Positions 14,121 to 15,837 of a stretch of DNA of 15,837 bases are shown here, one piece after another (within the stretch, counting starts at the first letter, position 1; every line of letters begins with the position of its first letter). Position numbers and translations under genes: made by a program. The notes under the pieces were generated by a model, which was given only the letters and a program-made list of their open reading frames with translations, did no database searches and was not told the origin of the DNA. Source of the DNA: Chloroflexota bacterium (GTDB taxonomy: Bacteria > Chloroflexota > Limnocylindria > Limnocylindrales > CSP1-4); contig JACQEH010000060.1 in NCBI GenBank assembly GCA_016200675.1, forward strand, positions 1 through 15,837. The letters are read 5' to 3'.

Positions 14121-14780
14121 ATGCGAGAACGATTCGGAATCCGGATGGTCAGGACGATCGGCATTGCCGTGGTCAGCCTGCTGCTGATCGTGGGCGGCGC
14201 GTTCGCAGCCAACAACATCGTCAGCTCGGGTTCGACCCGTGATGGCCGTCCCGCCTCGCTCGGCGTGAATGCCACCACGACGCAGACGACCGCGAGCACC
14301 CACGCCACCGAGACCGTCGAGACGACCGAGACGACGGGGACATCCGAGACGACGGAGACGACCGAGACGACCGAGACGACCGAGACGACCGAGACGACCG
14401 AGTCTTCCGAGACGGCCGAGACGACCGAGTCTACCGAGGCCGAGGACGTCAGCGAAACCGAGACCCACGACGCCACCGAGACCCAGGGCTCCGAGTCCGT
14501 CGAGTCGAGCGGTGACCGCGGCGCTCCCTCCGCCCCGGACGACCATGGCGCCAACAGCGGCTCCGACTCCGGTGGCTCAGGCGGCGGCAGCGGGTCGGAC
14601 GGCGGGTCAGCGTGGCCCCCGCCAGCGATGACGCGACGATCGTCCGCGCCGTCCTTGCTGGCGACCGCGACGCCTATCGGGTCCTCGTGGACCGCGAGGC
14701 GGCGGCCGTCATCCGGACCTGCCACCGGGTGCTCGGCGATCTCGGCGAGGCCGAGGACATCGCCCAGGAGGCATTCGTGA
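14121..14780 (+). CDS. Exported Glu/Thr-repeat protein; 3' end overlaps sigma gene
   Basis: The ATG at 14121 has GGAG 10 bases upstream. Residues 1-29 form a signal peptide: basic start (RERFGIRMVR), hydrophobic core (TIGIAVVSLLLIVGGAFA) and an A-F-A cleavage site before ANN. From about residue 48 the chain is almost only Thr, Glu, Ser and Ala, with Glu-Thr-Thr tandem repeats (perfect at 76-93), then a Gly/Ser-rich segment near 150-160. It should be a long acidic, disordered surface or secreted chain, with Thr available for O-glycosylation. The frame as written runs on to 14780 as 219 residues. The last ~55 (MTRRSS..., Arg/Ser/Pro-rich) are the sigma gene read out of frame, so the true end is uncertain. 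A single-base shift in the Gly/Ser region would stop it at 14631. No family is recognised; the tail resembles the Ser/Pro-rich tail of the membrane protein downstream. Confidence 0.7.
   Translation: MRERFGIRMVRTIGIAVVSLLLIVGGAFAANNIVSSGSTRDGRPASLGVNATTTQTTASTHATETVETTETTGTSETTETTETTETTETTETTESSETAETTESTEAEDVSETETHDATETQGSESVESSGDRGAPSAPDDHGANSGSDSGGSGGGSGSDGGSAWPPPAMTRRSSAPSLLATATPIGSSWTARRRPSSGPATGCSAISARPRTSPRRHS
14346..14399 (+). repeat. 9-bp tandem repeat (GAGACGACC), six units
   Basis: Units begin at 14346, 14355, 14364, 14373, 14382 and 14391; only the first differs (ACG at its end). Related, broken units extend from 14310 to about 14440. It encodes Glu-Thr-Thr in frame. The other strand reads as a Leu-Gly-Arg repeat, which is a by-product. 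Confidence 0.95.
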
Positions 14781-15190
14781 TCGCCTACCGCTCGCTGGCG
14801 AGCTGGCGCGAGGACGGGCCCTTCGGGGCCTGGCTGTCGCGTATCGCGGTTCACCTCGCGATCCGGCGGGCCGGTCGGCGGAAGAACGTCGCCTGGGCCT
14901 CGCCCGGTCCGTCCATCGAAGGCGGCGAGGATCCCATTGCCCGCCTCAGGTCGGACTGGACGGTCGATCCGGAGAGCCTCGCCATCCGCGGCGAGCGCCA
15001 CCAGTCGGTCCGCCGTGCCGTCGCCGCCCTGGCCGAGCCGTATCGCGAGGTCGTCGCCCTGCGATTCTTCGCCGAGCGCTCGCTCGACGAGATCGCCGTC
15101 CTCACCGGGCGCCCGCTCGGCACGGTCAAGACCCACCTCCATCGCGGCCTCCTGCGCCTGCGCGGCGTGATGGCGGACGACGCACGATGA
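14612..15190 (+). CDS. ECF-type RNA polymerase sigma factor
   Basis: A 192-residue sigma-70 family protein of the extracytoplasmic-function group. Region 2 lies at about 8-90 (VRAVLAGDRDAYRVLVDREA, then LGEAEDIAQEAFVIAYRSL and GPFGAWLSRIAVHLAIR). Region 4 is at about 133-185 (ALAEPYREVVALRFF, then the helix-turn-helix SLDEIAVLTGRPLGTVKTHL). Region 3 and region 1 are absent, as usual. The GTG at 14612 places region 2 at the normal distance from the start. GGCGGG lies 5-10 bases upstream, a modest ribosome site. Its stop TGA overlaps the ATG of the next gene (ATGA, 15187-15190), the common layout for a sigma with its anti-sigma. It also overlaps the preceding exported-protein frame by 169 bp. 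Confidence 0.93.
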   Translation: MAPASDDATIVRAVLAGDRDAYRVLVDREAAAVIRTCHRVLGDLGEAEDIAQEAFVIAYRSLASWREDGPFGAWLSRIAVHLAIRRAGRRKNVAWASPGPSIEGGEDPIARLRSDWTVDPESLAIRGERHQSVRRAVAALAEPYREVVALRFFAERSLDEIAVLTGRPLGTVKTHLHRGLLRLRGVMADDAR

Positions 15191-15837
15191 GCACCAGCCC
15201 GGGATCCTTCCGGCCCGATGAGCTCGCCGGCAGTGACGCCGACATCGCGGACGTGGAGCGCGCCGGGTCGTATGCCGCCGCCCGCGAGCTCGAGCAGGCC
15301 TTGACCGCGGACGGGGTCCATCCCTCGGCCGGATTCGCCGACCGCGTCATGGCCGCGATCGCCCTGGAGCCGGCGCCGCGCCCGACGGGCTTTCTCGCTC
15401 CGCTGCGTGCCCGCCACAGCCTGGCCGGGGTCGTCGCGAGCGTCCGGGCGGCCTGGATCGTCGCCAGCGGCGGTGGCGGACGTCCGGCGCGGGCGCGGGG
15501 CCTGGCCCTCGCCTACGTGCTCGCGGTGATGCTCATCGGGGCATCGCTGACCGGTGTCGCGGCATTCGGAACGGCCGGCGCGATCGGGTTCTTCGCGCCC
15601 GACCATTCAGCGTCAGCGTCACCGTCACCGTCGCCGTCGCTCCTGGCGCCCGAGCCCACGGCGTCGCCCGATGGCAGCTCCGACGCGAGCGCGTCGCCCG
15701 AGCCCAGCGAATCCGCCGAACCGTCCGGTTCGCCGGATGCGTCGGAGTCCGCCGAGCCCGGCAATTCGAGCCAGCCCGGGGATTCCTCGCACCCCGGCGA
15801 GTCATCATCACCGCGAGCCAGCGAGGGCGCGCCCAGC
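15187..15837 (+). CDS. Single-pass membrane protein, probable anti-sigma factor (3' end outside window)
   Basis: Open from ATG at 15187, in the ATGA overlap with the sigma stop, to the window end (217 codons, no stop). Residues 1-105 are predicted cytosolic; V-H-P-S-A-G-F-A-D-R-V-M-A-A-I near 47-61 resembles the short helix common in anti-sigma factors. A membrane span lies at about 106-136 (LALAYVLAVMLIGASLTGVA). Outside is a Ser/Pro/Glu/Asp-rich chain of at least 75 residues (SASPSPSPS, SASPEPSESAEPS). No zinc-binding HxxxCxxC motif is visible, so it is not a ZAS-type protein. The anti-sigma role is inferred from topology and translational coupling to the sigma gene, not from a recognised domain. 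The disordered outer tail could sense or anchor to the cell wall. Confidence 0.75.
   Translation, partial: MSTSPGSFRPDELAGSDADIADVERAGSYAAARELEQALTADGVHPSAGFADRVMAAIALEPAPRPTGFLAPLRARHSLAGVVASVRAAWIVASGGGGRPARARGLALAYVLAVMLIGASLTGVAAFGTAGAIGFFAPDHSASASPSPSPSLLAPEPTASPDGSSDASASPEPSESAEPSGSPDASESAEPGNSSQPGDSSHPGESSSPRASEGAPS

Noticed and set aside
13935..14546. Minus-strand frame with a striking Leu-Gly-Arg repeat
   Set aside because: Pure by-product of the 9-bp GAGACGACC repeat read on the other strand; no ribosome site or matching context.
12539..15142. 867-codon minus-strand frame with Val/Ser repeats
   Set aside because: The Val-Val-Ser repeat is the antisense of the Glu-Thr-Thr repeat; the rest is antisense of the M16 and sigma genes.

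Overview
This is a high-GC (about 70% by eye) bacterial chromosomal window with GTG and TTG starts, lipobox-type lipoproteins, very short or absent 5' leaders on some genes, and housekeeping genes mixed with lineage-specific ones. The gene mix (a stand-alone carA/carB pair, paired M16 peptidases, a DUF5937-like ArsR regulator, small unnamed membrane proteins) suits an uncultured Chloroflexota, perhaps Limnocylindria-like, or a high-GC actinobacterium. That placement is inference; no rRNA or other marker in the window settles it.

Layout. 1-296 is the 3' end of a ketopantoate reductase gene. It is followed by a complete NAD(P)-dependent aldehyde dehydrogenase (332-1867) and a tRNA-Lys(CUU) with encoded CCA (1922-1996). 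A perfect 26-bp palindrome separates the tRNA from a convergent lipoprotein gene (3025 down to 2066). Divergent from the lipoprotein is carA (3251-4432). carB (5039-8602) lies on the same strand, but 606 bp of GC-rich, repeat-laden non-coding DNA separates the two. Each appears to have its own promoter of the same design (GCCGATTGG, then 20-22 bp, then an extended -10 ending TAGGCT). carB also has a structured leader with an 11-nt direct repeat. Together CarA and CarB make carbamoyl phosphate for pyrimidines and arginine.

The middle part is accessory. It holds a small three-helix membrane protein (8867-9283), 370 bp with no supported gene (9284-9653), and two minus-strand genes: a DUF5937-like ArsR-type regulator (11116 down to 10004) and a 96-residue charged protein (9944 down to 9654). 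The same inverted repeat, GTTAG-N8-CTAAC, occurs over the regulator's own -10 element and again over the start codon of the small gene. This looks like an autoregulated local circuit and is the most interesting signal in the window.

The right end is on the plus strand: a catalytic M16 metallopeptidase overlapping by 4 bp a second M16 protein that lacks the zinc motif but carries the R...Y substrate-binding pair (a probable obligate heterodimer). It is followed by an exported protein with Glu-Thr-Thr tandem repeats, an ECF sigma factor, and a single-pass membrane protein that is probably its anti-sigma factor and runs off the window. The exported-protein frame overlaps the sigma gene by 169 bp, either a real overlap or a frameshift.
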